Source: Alphaproteobacteria bacterium | GTDB lineage: Bacteria; Pseudomonadota; Alphaproteobacteria; Bin95 | NCBI GenBank assembly: GCA_020638555.1 | Contig: JACKII010000001.1 | Coordinates: forward strand, 1,294,452 to 1,358,451 | DNA: 64,000 nt | Direction of reading: 5' to 3' | Shown here: positions 25,976 through 36,065 of the stretch, one piece after another | How positions within the stretch are numbered: the stretch's first letter is position 1 | Layout of the letters: every line of letters begins with the position of its first letter | The notes under the pieces: generated by a model | The model's input: the letters and a program-made list of their open reading frames with translations, nothing else | What the model was told of the DNA's origin: nothing | The model's database searches: none | Position numbers and translations under genes: made by a program

Positions 25976-28627
25976 ATGGCGACGACCAGCGACATCCGCG
26001 CGACCTTCCTCAACTATTTTGCCAAGAACGGGCACGAAATCGTGGATTCGAGCCCGCTGGTGCCGCGCAACGATCCAACCCTGCTGTTCACCAATGCCGG
26101 CATGGTGCAGTTCAAGAACGTGTTCACCGGCGTCGAACATCGGCCCTATGCCCGCGCTACCACCTCCCAGAAATGCGTGCGCGCGGGCGGCAAGCACAAC
26201 GACCTGGAAAATGTCGGCTACACCGCCCGCCATCACACCTTTTTCGAGATGCTGGGCAATTTCTCGTTCGGCGACTATTTCAAGGATGCCGCGATCGAGT
26301 TCGCCTGGAACCTGGTGACCGGCGAATTCGGCCTGCCCAAGCAGAAGCTGCTGGTCACCGTTTATTCCGAGGACGAAGAGGCGGCGCGGCTCTGGAAGCG
26401 GATTGCCGGCCTCTCCGAAGACCGCATCATCCGCATTCCCACCAGCGACAATTTCTGGGCCATGGGCGACACCGGCCCCTGCGGTCCGTGCTCCGAAATC
26501 TTCTATGACCACGGGCCGGAGATCTGGGGCGGCCCGCCCGGCTCGCCGGAGGAAGACGGCGACCGTTTCATCGAGATCTGGAACCTGGTCTTCATGCAGT
26601 ACGAGCAGGTGACCAAGGAGCAGCGGGTCGACCTGCCGCGACCGTCCATCGACACCGGCATGGGTCTGGAACGCATCGCCGCCGTGCTGCAGGGCAAGCA
26701 CAACAATTACGACATCGACCTGTTCCGCGCCCTGATCCTGGCCTCGGCCGAGGCGACCGGCGTCGATCCGGACGGGCCGCAGGCGGCCTCGCACCGGGTT
26801 ATCGCCGACCATCTGCGCGCCGCGAGCTTTCTGATTGCCGACGGCGTCCTGCCCTCGAACGAGGGCCGGGGCTATGTGCTGCGCCGCATCATGCGCCGCG
26901 GCATGCGCCACGCCCATCTGCTGGGCGCGCAGGACCCGCTATTGTACCGGCTGGTGCCGGAACTGGTGCGCCAGATGGGTACCGCCTTCCCGGAACTGGT
27001 TCGCGCCCGGCCGCTCATCACCGAAACGCTGAAGCTGGAGGAAGAGCGCTTCAAGCAGACGCTCGGCCGCGGCCTGCGCCTGCTGGAGCAGGAGACCGAC
27101 AGCCTCGGCGCCGGCGACCGGCTCTCCGGCGATGTCGCCTTCCGCCTGTACGACACCTATGGCTTTCCGCTCGACCTGACCCAGGACGTGCTGCGCGCGC
27201 GCGAGATCGCGGTCGACACCGATGGGTTCGACGCCGCCATGGAACGGCAGCGGGCCGAGGCACGGGCCGCCTGGGCCGGCTCCGGCGAGGCGGCGGACGA
27301 GGCGATCTGGTTCGACCTGCGCCAGGAACTGGGCGCGACCGACTTTCTCGGCTATGGCACGACCGAGGCCGAGGGCGTGGTGGTCGCCCTGGTGGCCGAC
27401 GGCCAGCGGGTCGAGCGGGCGGAGGCGGGCCGGCAGGTGGCGATCCTCACCAACCAGACCCCGTTCTATGGCGAGTCCGGCGGCCAGGTCGGCGACACCG
27501 GCCGCATTGTCGGCGAGGATGGGCGCGCCACCGTGCGCGAGACCCAGAAAAGGCTGGGCGACCTGTTCGTTCACCTCGCGACGGTGGAGGAGGGGACGCT
27601 GGCCGTCGGCGATGCGGTCGCGCTCAGCGTGGATACGGCCCGGCGCAACGCCATCCGCCGCAACCACTCGGCCACCCACCTGCTGCACGCAGCGCTGCGC
27701 CGCGCCCTCGGCGATCATGTCGCCCAGCGCGGCTCGCTGGTGACGCCGGATCGGCTGCGCTTCGACATCTCCCACCCCAAGCCGGTCGACGCCGACGAAC
27801 TCGCCCGGATCGAGGCGGAGGTGAACGAGCGCGTGCGCCTGAACGCGCCGGTCACCACCCGCCTGTTGCCGACGGAGCAGGCGATCGAGGCCGGCGCCAT
27901 GGCGCTGTTCGGCGAGAAATACGGCGACGAGGTGCGGGTGGTCACCATGGGCGGCGACGACCCGGACGACGCCGACCGGCCCTATTCGGTGGAACTCTGC
28001 GGCGGCACCCATGTGCACCAGACCGGCGACATCGGTGCGTTCCTGGTGGTGAACGAGGGGGCGGTGGCCGCCGGCGTGCGCCGGTTGGAAGCGCTGACCG
28101 GCCAGGCCGCCCAGGCCTATACGGCGGAGCGGCTGCGCCTGCTGGAGCAGGCGGCGCAGCAACTGCGCACCACGCCGGACCATGTTGCCGAGCGCATCGC
28201 GGCCCTGCTGGACGAGCGCCGCAAGCTGGAACGCGAAATCGGCGACCTGCGTCGCCAGCTCGCCACCGGTGGCGGCGGCGCCAAGCCGGAGGTGCAGGAG
28301 GTCGCCGGCATGAAGTTCGCCGCCCGCAAGCTGGCGGACGTGCCGGCCAAGGATCTGCGCGGCATGGCCGACGAGGTGAAGAAGCAACTGGGCTCCGGCG
28401 TCGTCGCCATCGTCACCGTGGTCGAGGGCAAGGGCTCGCTGGTGGTCGGCGTCACCGACGACCTGAAGGACACGGTCAGCGCGGTCGACCTGGTGCGGGC
28501 CGGCGCGGCCGCCATGGGCGGCAAGGGCGGCGGCGGCCGTCCCGACCTGGCCCAGGCCGGCGGCCCGGATGGCGCCAAGGCGGACGATGCGCTGGCTGCT
28601 ATCGCTGCCGCCATGGGCGGGGCCTGA
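25976..28627 (+). CDS. alaS: Alanyl-tRNA synthetase
   Basis: Charges tRNA-Ala. 883 residues, full family length. The catalytic class II core starts MATTSDIRATFLNYF; the editing domain carries zinc ligands in NHSATHLLHAAL (HxxxH) and ELCGGTHVHQTGDI; the C-terminal C-Ala domain has the coiled coil (ERIAALLDERRKLEREIGDL) and a Gly-rich end (GGKGGGGRPDLAQAGG). Situated 185 bp after recA, as in many relatives, and followed by a strong terminator. Confidence 0.97.
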   Translation: MATTSDIRATFLNYFAKNGHEIVDSSPLVPRNDPTLLFTNAGMVQFKNVFTGVEHRPYARATTSQKCVRAGGKHNDLENVGYTARHHTFFEMLGNFSFGDYFKDAAIEFAWNLVTGEFGLPKQKLLVTVYSEDEEAARLWKRIAGLSEDRIIRIPTSDNFWAMGDTGPCGPCSEIFYDHGPEIWGGPPGSPEEDGDRFIEIWNLVFMQYEQVTKEQRVDLPRPSIDTGMGLERIAAVLQGKHNNYDIDLFRALILASAEATGVDPDGPQAASHRVIADHLRAASFLIADGVLPSNEGRGYVLRRIMRRGMRHAHLLGAQDPLLYRLVPELVRQMGTAFPELVRARPLITETLKLEEERFKQTLGRGLRLLEQETDSLGAGDRLSGDVAFRLYDTYGFPLDLTQDVLRAREIAVDTDGFDAAMERQRAEARAAWAGSGEAADEAIWFDLRQELGATDFLGYGTTEAEGVVVALVADGQRVERAEAGRQVAILTNQTPFYGESGGQVGDTGRIVGEDGRATVRETQKRLGDLFVHLATVEEGTLAVGDAVALSVDTARRNAIRRNHSATHLLHAALRRALGDHVAQRGSLVTPDRLRFDISHPKPVDADELARIEAEVNERVRLNAPVTTRLLPTEQAIEAGAMALFGEKYGDEVRVVTMGGDDPDDADRPYSVELCGGTHVHQTGDIGAFLVVNEGAVAAGVRRLEALTGQAAQAYTAERLRLLEQAAQQLRTTPDHVAERIAALLDERRKLEREIGDLRRQLATGGGGAKPEVQEVAGMKFAARKLADVPAKDLRGMADEVKKQLGSGVVAIVTVVEGKGSLVVGVTDDLKDTVSAVDLVRAGAAAMGGKGGGGRPDLAQAGGPDGAKADDALAAIAAAMGGA

Positions 28628-28665
28628 CCGGCTCTTTCCCCCGTCCGAGCGCGGTCATCGCAACG

Positions 28666-28701
28666 AAAACGCCCGCCCCTGGCACCAGGGGCGGGCGTTT
28701 T
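28666..28701. terminator. Strong bidirectional terminator after alaS
   Basis: AAAACGCCCGCCCCTGG and its exact complement CCAGGGGCGGGCGTTTT (28666-28682 / 28685-28701) form a 16-17 bp hairpin with A-run on one side and T-run on the other, fitting both alaS and the convergent protease gene. Confidence 0.92.
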
Positions 28702-28730
28702 GCCTTGCCGTGTTTCAGGCCGGCGCGGCG

Positions 28731-31700
28731 TTAATGAAACAGGCCCAGATCGTCGACGATGACGCCGCCCGAGGCCGTGATCACGACATGGTCGACATTG
28801 TCGAACATCGCATCGCTCAGGTGCAGGCCGGTTTCCTTGTGGTCCTGGATGCGCACGGTTTCCGAGCCGACCAGCGTGCCGTTGTCATAGCCTTCGATCA
28901 GCAGGTCGACCCTCTTGCCGCTGACGGCGGTGAAGAAGCCGCTGTCGAAGTCGAAATGGGCGCTATCGCTGCGGGCGAAGCTGAAACTGTCGCCGACGCT
29001 TTCGCCGGCGAACGAGCCGCTGACCACGCCGGTCTGGCGGTTGGTCAGCACCAGGTTCGTGAAGACGAACCCGTCCTGGTCGGCGCTGCCGCCCTCGAAG
29101 TCGATCACCGTGGCGATCGGCGCCGGCGGCGGGGTGCCGGCGCCGGCAATGTCGACGGTGACCGTCGCCATGTCGCTGCCGCCATGGCCGTCGCTGATCT
29201 GGTAGGTGAAGCTGTCGGTTGCGGTCTGGCCGTCATAGAGGCTGTCGAAGGCGCCGTTCGGGTCGTAGCTGAAGCTGCCGCTGGGGTCGAACAGCACCAG
29301 CGCGCCGGAGGCCAGGGTGACGCTGCCGTCGGTGTCGCCCTCGACCGAGACCAGGGCGAGCGGGTCGCCGTCCGGATCGCTGTCCGCACCGAAGCCGTTG
29401 TCGGCCAGCAGGTTGCCGGAGACCGTCGCGGTTTCGGTCGTGGTGAAGGCGTCGCTGTGGGCGACCGGGGGCGTGTTGCCGCCGGGCAGGATCTCCGTGT
29501 GGGTGGTGAAGGCCAGGTTGTCCGCGTAGATCTCGCCCCTGGCGCTGATCTCGACCCGGTCGATGGAATCGAACGCGGTCGAGAATGCGCGGTCGGCACT
29601 GCGGTTGCCGAACGCGTTGAAGCTGTCGGTGCCCACCAGAACGCCGTCGTCATAGGCAGCAATGTCGACGCGCACCCGGCCGCCGGCGGAGATGAAGGAC
29701 GCCGCGTCGAAGTCGAAGTCGGCGCCGCCGGCGGTGATGACGAACTGGCCGTCGGCACCGGTCGCGCCATAGGCCGCGCCCGAGAGCGCCGTGCCGGCAA
29801 CCACGGTCAGGCCGGCGAAGATCAGATTGTGTTCGCCGGCATAGCCGCCGGCGGGCACGCCCTCGAAATCGATCAGCACGGGCTCCGCGACCGTCTGGGG
29901 CGAGACACCGGCGATGGTCAGGGCGACCGTGGCGCTGTCGCTGCCGCCCTGGCCGTCCACCACGGTGTAGGTGAAGCCGTCGCTGGCGCTCTGGCCGGTT
30001 ACCAGCGCATCGAACGCGCCGTTGGTGTCGTAGCTGAACGTGCCGTCCGCGTTCACGGTCAGCAGCGCGCCGGACGCGAGGGCGATGGTGCTGCCGACGG
30101 CCGCCGCACTGCCGTTCACCGCCGCCACGGCGAGAACGCCGCCATCGGCGTCGCTGTCGTTCGCCAGCACATTGCCGGCAATCGGGCCGGCCTCGTCGCC
30201 GGAAAACGCGTCGTTGACCGCGACCGGGGCCTGGTTGTCGAAGGCGCCGTTGATGGTGATGGAAACGGTCGCCTGGTCGCTCTTGTTGCCGTCGGTGATG
30301 GTGTAGGTGAAGCTGTCGGCGCCGGTCTGGCCCACGTCCAGCGCGTTGAAGGCGCCGTTCTGGTCATAGGCGACGGTGCCGTCGGCATTCAGCGTGACCC
30401 GCGCGCCGGAGGCCAGCATCACCGTATCCCCGGCGATCACGGCCTGGCCGTCCAGCATGGTGATGCTGAGCGGGTCGCCTTCGGGGTCGCTGTCGTTCGC
30501 CAGCACCGCCAAGCCCGACAGCACCACGTCCTCGTCCACCGTCACGGTGTCGTTCACGGCCACCGGCGGCAGGCTGTCGAAGGCGCCGTCGATGGTGATG
30601 GTCACCGTGGCCGAGGCGGTATCGCTGCCGTCGCTCGCGGTGTAGGTGAAGCTGTCGGTGCCGGTCTGCCCCACATTCAGGGCGTCGAAGGCGCCGTTCT
30701 GGTCGTAGACGAAGCTGCCGTCGCTCGCGACCGTCAGCAGCGCGCCCGAGGCGAGGGCAATCGTGCTGCCGACATTCGCGGCCGAGCCGTTGACCGCGGC
30801 GACGCTCAGCGCCAGCGGCGCGGCGTCGGGGTCGCTGTCGTTCGCCAGCACATTGCCGCCCGTCAGCACCACGTCTTCCGTGACGCGGTAGGCGTCGTCG
30901 CTCGCCGTCGGCGCGATATTCGGGGCGAAGGTCGCGGCGATGTCGGTCCAGGAGACGGTCACGTCGGCGAACACCAGGGTCTCGACGCTGCTTTCCACCC
31001 GGTCGGTGTCGGCGGCGGTGACTTCCAGGAATTCGCCGAACAGGCCGAAGGAGTAGGCAGAGTAGTTCGCGGTCAGCACCAGCTGGTCGAGGCCGGTGCC
31101 GCCCAGATAGGTGTCGTTGCCGGCGCTTTCCAGGAAGATGTCGTTGCCGCCATTGCCGGTGAACGTGTTGTCGGCGGCATTGCCGGTGAAGACGTCGTCG
31201 CCGCTGCCGCCCTTGGCGTTCTCGATCAGCGAGCGCGCGTCGCCCTGATACTGCAGGGCATTGAACAGGTGGCCGCGGGCATAGGTGACCGGGTTGCCGG
31301 CATAGCCGAAATCCAGCATGGCCCGCTGGAAGTTGCCGTTGGCGTCCAGGTCGACATAGCCGCCGGGCGTCAGGTCGACATTCAGCGACGTGGTGTAGTT
31401 CGAGAAGTCGTAGGTGTCGTTGCCGTTGCCGTCCCAGACGGTGCGGAACACGCGGTTGCCGCCGGGCGTGCCGGTGCCGATGCCGTCGACGAACATCTCG
31501 CCGGTGGTGGTGGAGAACGAGTAGACCGTGTCGCCGGCATTGGTGGCGAAATTGGCGCCGTACATGCGCTGGATCGCGGCGACGTCCAGCATCATCAGGC
31601 TCTGCGAATAGCCCCAGGTCTCGTTGGCATAGCCGTAGGTCAGCGGCTTGCCGACCCAGGACCGGTAGGTCATGACGCTGTATTCCATCGAGTCGAACTC

Positions 31701-32438
31701 GTACGGAATCGCGCCCGGGCCGCTGGTATCCTGGCCGTGCTTCAGGCCGAGCGCGTGGCCCAGCTCGTGCAGGAAGGTGTGGTACTGGTAGTTGCCGATC
31801 TGCGGGCTGTTATAGCCCGAGGTGTTGAAGAAGGCGTCGCCGCCGACCGGGTTGGTGCTGGGATAATAGGCATAGGCGGTGCCGGGCGCGTCCGAGCGGG
31901 CGAGGCGCAGGTCCGCGTCGATCACCCGTTCGCCGGCATTGTCGCCCAATTCCTCGAATGTCAGGCCGCTGATGGCGGCATACTGGCCGAGCGCATCATA
32001 GGTGACGCCCATCTGGGTCGCGTTGAAGCCGCTGACGCTGGCGATGGCGGTGCTGTCGTAATAGTTCGCCTCATAGTCGGCGGCGCTGGAGGCGAAGCCG
32101 AAGGTCAGCGCGGTTTGCTGCCAGTAGCTGCCGCTGATCAGGGCATCGACGCCCTGGTCCGCATCGCCGGTGTTGGTGTCGTACGGAAAGCTGCCGCCGG
32201 TCGCCTGTTGCGAGTCATAGGTCGGAAGGTTCGCGTCAAAGTTGAATATGGAAATATTCAAATCGTGCAGCTTCTGCCACGCGATTGGGTCCATACCGTC
32301 GGGCGGCGTGCCATCGCGGCCGGGCGCGGCGAGATCGTCGAGCGAAAAATGCCCCTTCGCTTCATTACAGGCGCTACAACCGCATCCGTAAGATCCCGTA
32401 TGCGCGAGCGAATATTGTTCGCCATCAGGCTTGGTCAT
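28731..32438 (-). CDS. Serralysin-like M10 metalloprotease with cadherin-like repeats (probable type I secretion)
   Basis: 1235-residue predicted secreted protease. The N-terminal region holds an odd Cys cluster (GCGCSAC, about residue 18). The zinc site HELGHALGLKHG (about 222-233) and the Met-turn SVMTYRS place it in the serralysin family. A calcium-binding RTX-like stretch follows (GGSGDDVFTGNAADNTF, NGGNDIFLESAGNDTYLGG). Then come four VCBS/cadherin-like domains with NDSDP motifs, and two copies of a lectin-like module starting with DFEG (about 855 and 1110). There is no Sec signal, as usual for type I export; no transporter genes are near. Probably an adhesive extracellular protease; substrate unknown. 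Confidence 0.85.
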   Translation of the reverse strand: MTKPDGEQYSLAHTGSYGCGCSACNEAKGHFSLDDLAAPGRDGTPPDGMDPIAWQKLHDLNISIFNFDANLPTYDSQQATGGSFPYDTNTGDADQGVDALISGSYWQQTALTFGFASSAADYEANYYDSTAIASVSGFNATQMGVTYDALGQYAAISGLTFEELGDNAGERVIDADLRLARSDAPGTAYAYYPSTNPVGGDAFFNTSGYNSPQIGNYQYHTFLHELGHALGLKHGQDTSGPGAIPYEFDSMEYSVMTYRSWVGKPLTYGYANETWGYSQSLMMLDVAAIQRMYGANFATNAGDTVYSFSTTTGEMFVDGIGTGTPGGNRVFRTVWDGNGNDTYDFSNYTTSLNVDLTPGGYVDLDANGNFQRAMLDFGYAGNPVTYARGHLFNALQYQGDARSLIENAKGGSGDDVFTGNAADNTFTGNGGNDIFLESAGNDTYLGGTGLDQLVLTANYSAYSFGLFGEFLEVTAADTDRVESSVETLVFADVTVSWTDIAATFAPNIAPTASDDAYRVTEDVVLTGGNVLANDSDPDAAPLALSVAAVNGSAANVGSTIALASGALLTVASDGSFVYDQNGAFDALNVGQTGTDSFTYTASDGSDTASATVTITIDGAFDSLPPVAVNDTVTVDEDVVLSGLAVLANDSDPEGDPLSITMLDGQAVIAGDTVMLASGARVTLNADGTVAYDQNGAFNALDVGQTGADSFTYTITDGNKSDQATVSITINGAFDNQAPVAVNDAFSGDEAGPIAGNVLANDSDADGGVLAVAAVNGSAAAVGSTIALASGALLTVNADGTFSYDTNGAFDALVTGQSASDGFTYTVVDGQGGSDSATVALTIAGVSPQTVAEPVLIDFEGVPAGGYAGEHNLIFAGLTVVAGTALSGAAYGATGADGQFVITAGGADFDFDAASFISAGGRVRVDIAAYDDGVLVGTDSFNAFGNRSADRAFSTAFDSIDRVEISARGEIYADNLAFTTHTEILPGGNTPPVAHSDAFTTTETATVSGNLLADNGFGADSDPDGDPLALVSVEGDTDGSVTLASGALVLFDPSGSFSYDPNGAFDSLYDGQTATDSFTYQISDGHGGSDMATVTVDIAGAGTPPPAPIATVIDFEGGSADQDGFVFTNLVLTNRQTGVVSGSFAGESVGDSFSFARSDSAHFDFDSGFFTAVSGKRVDLLIEGYDNGTLVGSETVRIQDHKETGLHLSDAMFDNVDHVVITASGGVIVDDLGLFH

Positions 32439-32852
32439 TAGGGAACCCTTCTCCAGGTTATTCGCCGCTTTTGTGCGTTTTGGGGTATCGGCGGCTTGAT
32501 CATAGGGATGGGCAGCCGATTGCCAATGGGCCTTCTATCATACGTATGGTTGTGTATAGAATAAGGGAAAGAGCGTAGCGCGACGGATGATGCGGGCCGG
32601 TTCCCGACAAAACGGGCGACGAAATTCCGGTACGACCGCAGGTGACGGTGCGCTCCGGACAAGTTTTGGTCCGAAAGCGAATAATTTCAGTCGACACGTA
32701 CGGGTTGTCGGCAATGCATGCCCAACGCCTGTGGCGGCGCTGGGCGAGGCGAAATGCCACTCTCCGGCCGTGGGTCGGCCTCGGACCCGGTGGCCGGACC
32801 CGTCGGGTGTCAATGACGCATGGGGAACAGCAGAGACGGAGCGATTCTGGGC
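32439..32852. other. Intergenic region, 414 bp, nothing recognised
   Basis: Lies upstream of the protease gene and past the 3' end of the PLP enzyme gene. The first ~130 bp are less GC-rich than the surroundings (TATCATACGTATGG) and probably carry the protease promoter. No credible ORF or repeat. Confidence 0.4.
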
Positions 32853-33878
32853 TCAGGCGGCCGGCCCGGCGTCCCACAGCCCCTGATAGGCGAACAGCGC
32901 CGGCGCCCCGCCGGTGTGCCAGAAACACACCCGCTCGCCATCGGGCAGGACATGGCGGCGGCGCAGCGCCAGCAGGCCGGCGAACACCTTGCCGGTATAG
33001 ACCGGGTCCAGCACCACCCCTTCCGTCCGCGCCATCAGGGTGATGGCGTCCACCAGGGCCGGGCTCAGGCGGCCATAGCCGGGGGCGAGCGCGTCGTCGA
33101 ACACGGCGATGTCGTCCTCGTGTACCGGGTTTTCCATCCCCAGCAACTCGCCGATCTCGCGGCAGCGGTCGAACAGGCGCGGGATCTGGGCGCCGGCGTC
33201 GCGGCGCACGCACAGCCCCAGCACCGGGTCCTGGCAGCCCAGCGCGCGCAGGCCGAACAGCAGGCCGCCATGGCTGGCGCCGCTGCCCGACGCGATCACA
33301 TGCACCGTGTGCGCCCGGCACTGCGCGCGATACTCGATCGCCGCCTGGCAATAGCCGAGCGCACCCAGCGGCCGGTGGCCGGGGCCGAGCGGGATCACAT
33401 AGGGTTTGCGGCCCGCCGCACGCAACTCCTCGGCCCAGGCGGCCAGCGCCCGGTCGGCGCCGGCCTCGTCCTCGCCGTGCGGATAGGCGCGCAGTTCCGC
33501 ACCGAACAGCCGGTCCAGGAACACGTTGCCGCCCGTGTGGTAGAGCGGATCGTCGGTCGCGACGCGCTCTTCCAGTTGCAGGCAGACGCGCAGGCCCAGC
33601 CGCGCGCCGGCCGCGGCGATGGTGCGCAGCACGTTCGACTGCACGGCGCCGGTGATCAGCACTGTGTCCGCGCCTTCGGCTATGGCCTCGCCTAGATAGA
33701 CGGCCAGTTGGCGCACCTTGTTGCCGCCCATGCCGAGGCCGCCGATATCGTCGCGTTTCAGCCAGAGGTCCAGCCCCAGCCGGTCCGACAGGCGCTGCGC
33801 CCGCTCCAGCGGCGTTGCCATGGCCTGGCCGAGCGGGGCTTGCGGGAAACGGGCGAGGGCGGAAGCGAGGTCTTGCAT
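32853..33878 (-). CDS. PLP-dependent D-cysteine desulfhydrase / ACC deaminase family
   Basis: 341-residue fold-type II PLP enzyme. The PLP lysine lies in GLGMGGNKVRQL (about residue 55) and the phosphate-binding stretch is SGSGASHGG. Family members remove ammonia or H2S from D-cysteine, ACC or related amino acids; ACC deaminase and D-cysteine desulfhydrase cannot be told apart by eye, although the generic N-terminus (ARFPQAPLGQAMATPLERAQRL) favours desulfhydrase-like members. Start chosen at 33878, where the upstream EamA gene stop and this ATG overlap as TGATG. Coupling to an exporter suggests joint handling of an amino acid. Confidence 0.82.
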   Translation of the reverse strand: MQDLASALARFPQAPLGQAMATPLERAQRLSDRLGLDLWLKRDDIGGLGMGGNKVRQLAVYLGEAIAEGADTVLITGAVQSNVLRTIAAAGARLGLRVCLQLEERVATDDPLYHTGGNVFLDRLFGAELRAYPHGEDEAGADRALAAWAEELRAAGRKPYVIPLGPGHRPLGALGYCQAAIEYRAQCRAHTVHVIASGSGASHGGLLFGLRALGCQDPVLGLCVRRDAGAQIPRLFDRCREIGELLGMENPVHEDDIAVFDDALAPGYGRLSPALVDAITLMARTEGVVLDPVYTGKVFAGLLALRRRHVLPDGERVCFWHTGGAPALFAYQGLWDAGPAA

Positions 33879-34720
33879 CACGAATTGCTCCGGGCGAGCC
33901 ATAAGCCACTGGCAATGATGAGGGCAGAGCCGCCCAAGGTCCAGACCGCCGGCACCTCGCCGAAGGCCAGCAAGGCAAACACGGCGGCATAGACCAGGGT
34001 GGAATAGAACAGCGGCGCCAGCAGGCTGGCCTCGCCCTCGCGCATGGCGGCGATCATCAACACCTGGCCGGTGACCGTGATGGCGCCGATCAGCGCGATC
34101 AGGCCGGCCTGCTCCCAGGTGGGCACGGCCCAGACGAAGGGCAGGATGGCGGCGGTGATCAGCAGGCCGCCGCCATTGGTGTAGACCATGGCCGTGCCGA
34201 CGGCGTCGCGCTGGGCGACGAAGCGGGCGCAGGTCACTTCCACGCCCATGGCGAGCGCGGCGGCGAACGGCACCAGCGCCATGGCCTGGAACGTCTCCGG
34301 CGTCGGTCGCGTGATCAGCAGCGCGCCGGCAAAGCCCAGTGCGACCGCGCCCCAGCGCGCGCCGCGCACCCGCTCGCCGAGAAAGAGCGCCGCCAGCAGC
34401 AGGGCGAAGAACGGGCTCGCGTAGGAGATCGCGGTGACGTCGGCGACCGGCAGATGCGCGACGCCGATGAAGATGCACGTGGCCGAGATCACGCCGCCGC
34501 CGGCGCGCAGCAGGTACATGGCCGGCACCGCCGAACGCGCCTCCGCATGCCGGGTTGCCAGCAGCGGCGCCACCAGCAGGAACCCGGCCAGATAGCGGCC
34601 GAAGGTGATCAGCAGCGGGTGGATCGGGTTTTCGGCCTGGGTTTCCGCCACCAGCCGCGCGACCACGTTGGTCGCGGCGAAGAAGGCGCAGGCGAGCAGC
34701 ACAAGGAGAATGGGCCGCAT
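33878..34720 (-). CDS. EamA/DMT family transporter
   Basis: 280-residue inner-membrane protein with about ten hydrophobic helices in two EamA repeats (first ending near GFAGALLITRPTPETF, second with GQVLMIAAMREGEASLLAPL and LLAFGEVPAVWTLGGSALII). The family exports amino acids and other small metabolites. Translationally coupled by TGATG to the PLP-enzyme gene, so it may export a substrate or product of that enzyme. Intact and of normal length. Confidence 0.88.
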   Translation of the reverse strand: MRPILLVLLACAFFAATNVVARLVAETQAENPIHPLLITFGRYLAGFLLVAPLLATRHAEARSAVPAMYLLRAGGGVISATCIFIGVAHLPVADVTAISYASPFFALLLAALFLGERVRGARWGAVALGFAGALLITRPTPETFQAMALVPFAAALAMGVEVTCARFVAQRDAVGTAMVYTNGGGLLITAAILPFVWAVPTWEQAGLIALIGAITVTGQVLMIAAMREGEASLLAPLFYSTLVYAAVFALLAFGEVPAVWTLGGSALIIASGLWLARSNS

Positions 34721-34878
34721 GGGCGCCGACGGACCTTCCGCAGGAGTGAACCGCCCGAGAGCCTACCAGGGCGCCGCGCCAGGGGAAGCCCCCAAGTCCT
34801 CCACCCGTCAACCTTTCGGGAGGGCAAGGGGCGGGGTGGGGGCCGGGCGGAGGTCGGGCGGGTTGCCGGAACGCCGCG

Positions 34879-35772
34879 TCACGCGCGGGGGATGATGGCG
34901 CCGGGCGCCTGGATCACCCGCGCGGCGAGGCGCTGGCCGGCCATGGCGGCGGCCTCCGCCGGCTCTCCCGCCAGGCGGGCGGCGAGATAGGCGCCGTTGA
35001 AGGCGTCGCCGGCCGCGGTGGTGTCCACGACCGCCGCCACCGGCTCGGCCGCCAGCACCGTGCCATCGGACAGGTGGACGCCGCGCGCACCGTCCTTCAC
35101 CGCTGCCTCCTGCACGCCGAAGCTCTGCAACTGGCGCAGTGCTGCGGCCGGGGTGGCCGAGCCGAACACCGTGCGCATGTCGTCCAGTCCCGGCAGGGCG
35201 ATGGTGCTCCAGGCGAGCGCGATCTGCAGGGTGGAGGCGGCTTCGGCCAGGTCCTCCCACAATTGCGGGCGGTAATTGATGTCGAAGGCGACCTGGCCGC
35301 CGGCCTCCACCACTTCGCGCATGGCCTCGAACACGGCGAGCCGGCTTTCCACGTCCAGCACCGCCAGCGAAATGCCGGTCAGGTAGAGCCATTTCGCCTG
35401 GCGCAGGTCGGCCAGCGCGGCGGTCGCGTCGCGGCCGCGGAACAGGTCGCGATAGGGGGCGGCGTCGCGCCAGTAATAGAAGCTGCGCTCGCCCAGGGCG
35501 TCGGTGGCGATCCAGTAGAGGCCGGGCACGCGGCCGGGTATGCGTCGGACCGCGTGGCAGTCGATGCCCTCGTCCCGCCAGGCATGGATCATATCGGCGC
35601 TGAACGGGTCGTCGCCCAAGGCCGTGACATAGCGCACGTCCGCGCCGCTGCGGGCGGCATAAATGGCCGTGTTGAGCGTATCGCCGCCGAAGGCCCGGAC
35701 CGCCGTGCCGTCGGGGCGCTCCGAGAGTTCCAGCATGCATTCGCCGACACAGACGAGCGGATGGCGGGACAT
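34879..35772 (-). CDS. PfkB family sugar kinase, probably 2-dehydro-3-deoxygluconokinase
   Basis: 297 residues. Likely phosphorylates 2-keto-3-deoxygluconate for the Entner-Doudoroff pathway. The PfkB C-terminal signature DTTAAGDAFNGAYLA contains the catalytic Asp. The N-terminus CVGECMLELSERPDG and the YRDLF and FDINYRPQLW blocks match KdgK-like members. ATG 35772 is preceded by a purine-rich AAAGG..GATCCC; the frame is open further upstream through repeat DNA, but that sequence is not protein-like. No sugar-acid catabolic neighbours, so substrate is provisional. Confidence 0.83.
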   Translation of the reverse strand: MSRHPLVCVGECMLELSERPDGTAVRAFGGDTLNTAIYAARSGADVRYVTALGDDPFSADMIHAWRDEGIDCHAVRRIPGRVPGLYWIATDALGERSFYYWRDAAPYRDLFRGRDATAALADLRQAKWLYLTGISLAVLDVESRLAVFEAMREVVEAGGQVAFDINYRPQLWEDLAEAASTLQIALAWSTIALPGLDDMRTVFGSATPAAALRQLQSFGVQEAAVKDGARGVHLSDGTVLAAEPVAAVVDTTAAGDAFNGAYLAARLAGEPAEAAAMAGQRLAARVIQAPGAIIPRA

Positions 35773-35875
35773 GGGATCGGAGCCTTTCATCGCGAACGAC
35801 GGTCTCCGGGCGAGGGCGCGCGGACAACCCGTAGGGACGGAAATACACGCGAACCGCCCCGGACAAAACCGGAAA

Positions 35876-36051
35876 CCCGACAGGCTTCTGTACCCCGGAG
35901 GTGGCGGCGCCGCCATCCGGGGCCGGTCGCGGCGAGCGAACACTGGCGCCTTGGGTGTTCGATGACGGCCACCGGTCCCGGATCGGCGCTCCGCCCCGTC
36001 CGGGAAACACCGGGCGCCTCAGGCGTCGGTGGCGCGAAAGGAGGGGCGGTC
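35876..36051. repeat. 176-bp duplicated element, copy 1
   Basis: Matches 36066-36241 at a 190-bp offset with about seven differences by eye. It contains a near-perfect hairpin at 35893-35922 (CCCCGGAGGTGGCGGC / GCCGCCATCCGGGG). Its right end corresponds to the last codons and stop of the GST gene. The 436-bp gap between the kinase and GST genes is almost wholly this element; no ORF there looks real. Confidence 0.85.
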
Positions 36052-36065
36052 GCAGAACTGCCTCG

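Noticed and set aside
28569..32441. A 1290-codon open frame on the plus strand opposite the protease gene
   Set aside because: Repetitive, lacks domains, and mirrors the repeats of the minus-strand protease, which has clear motifs. High-GC antisense shadow.
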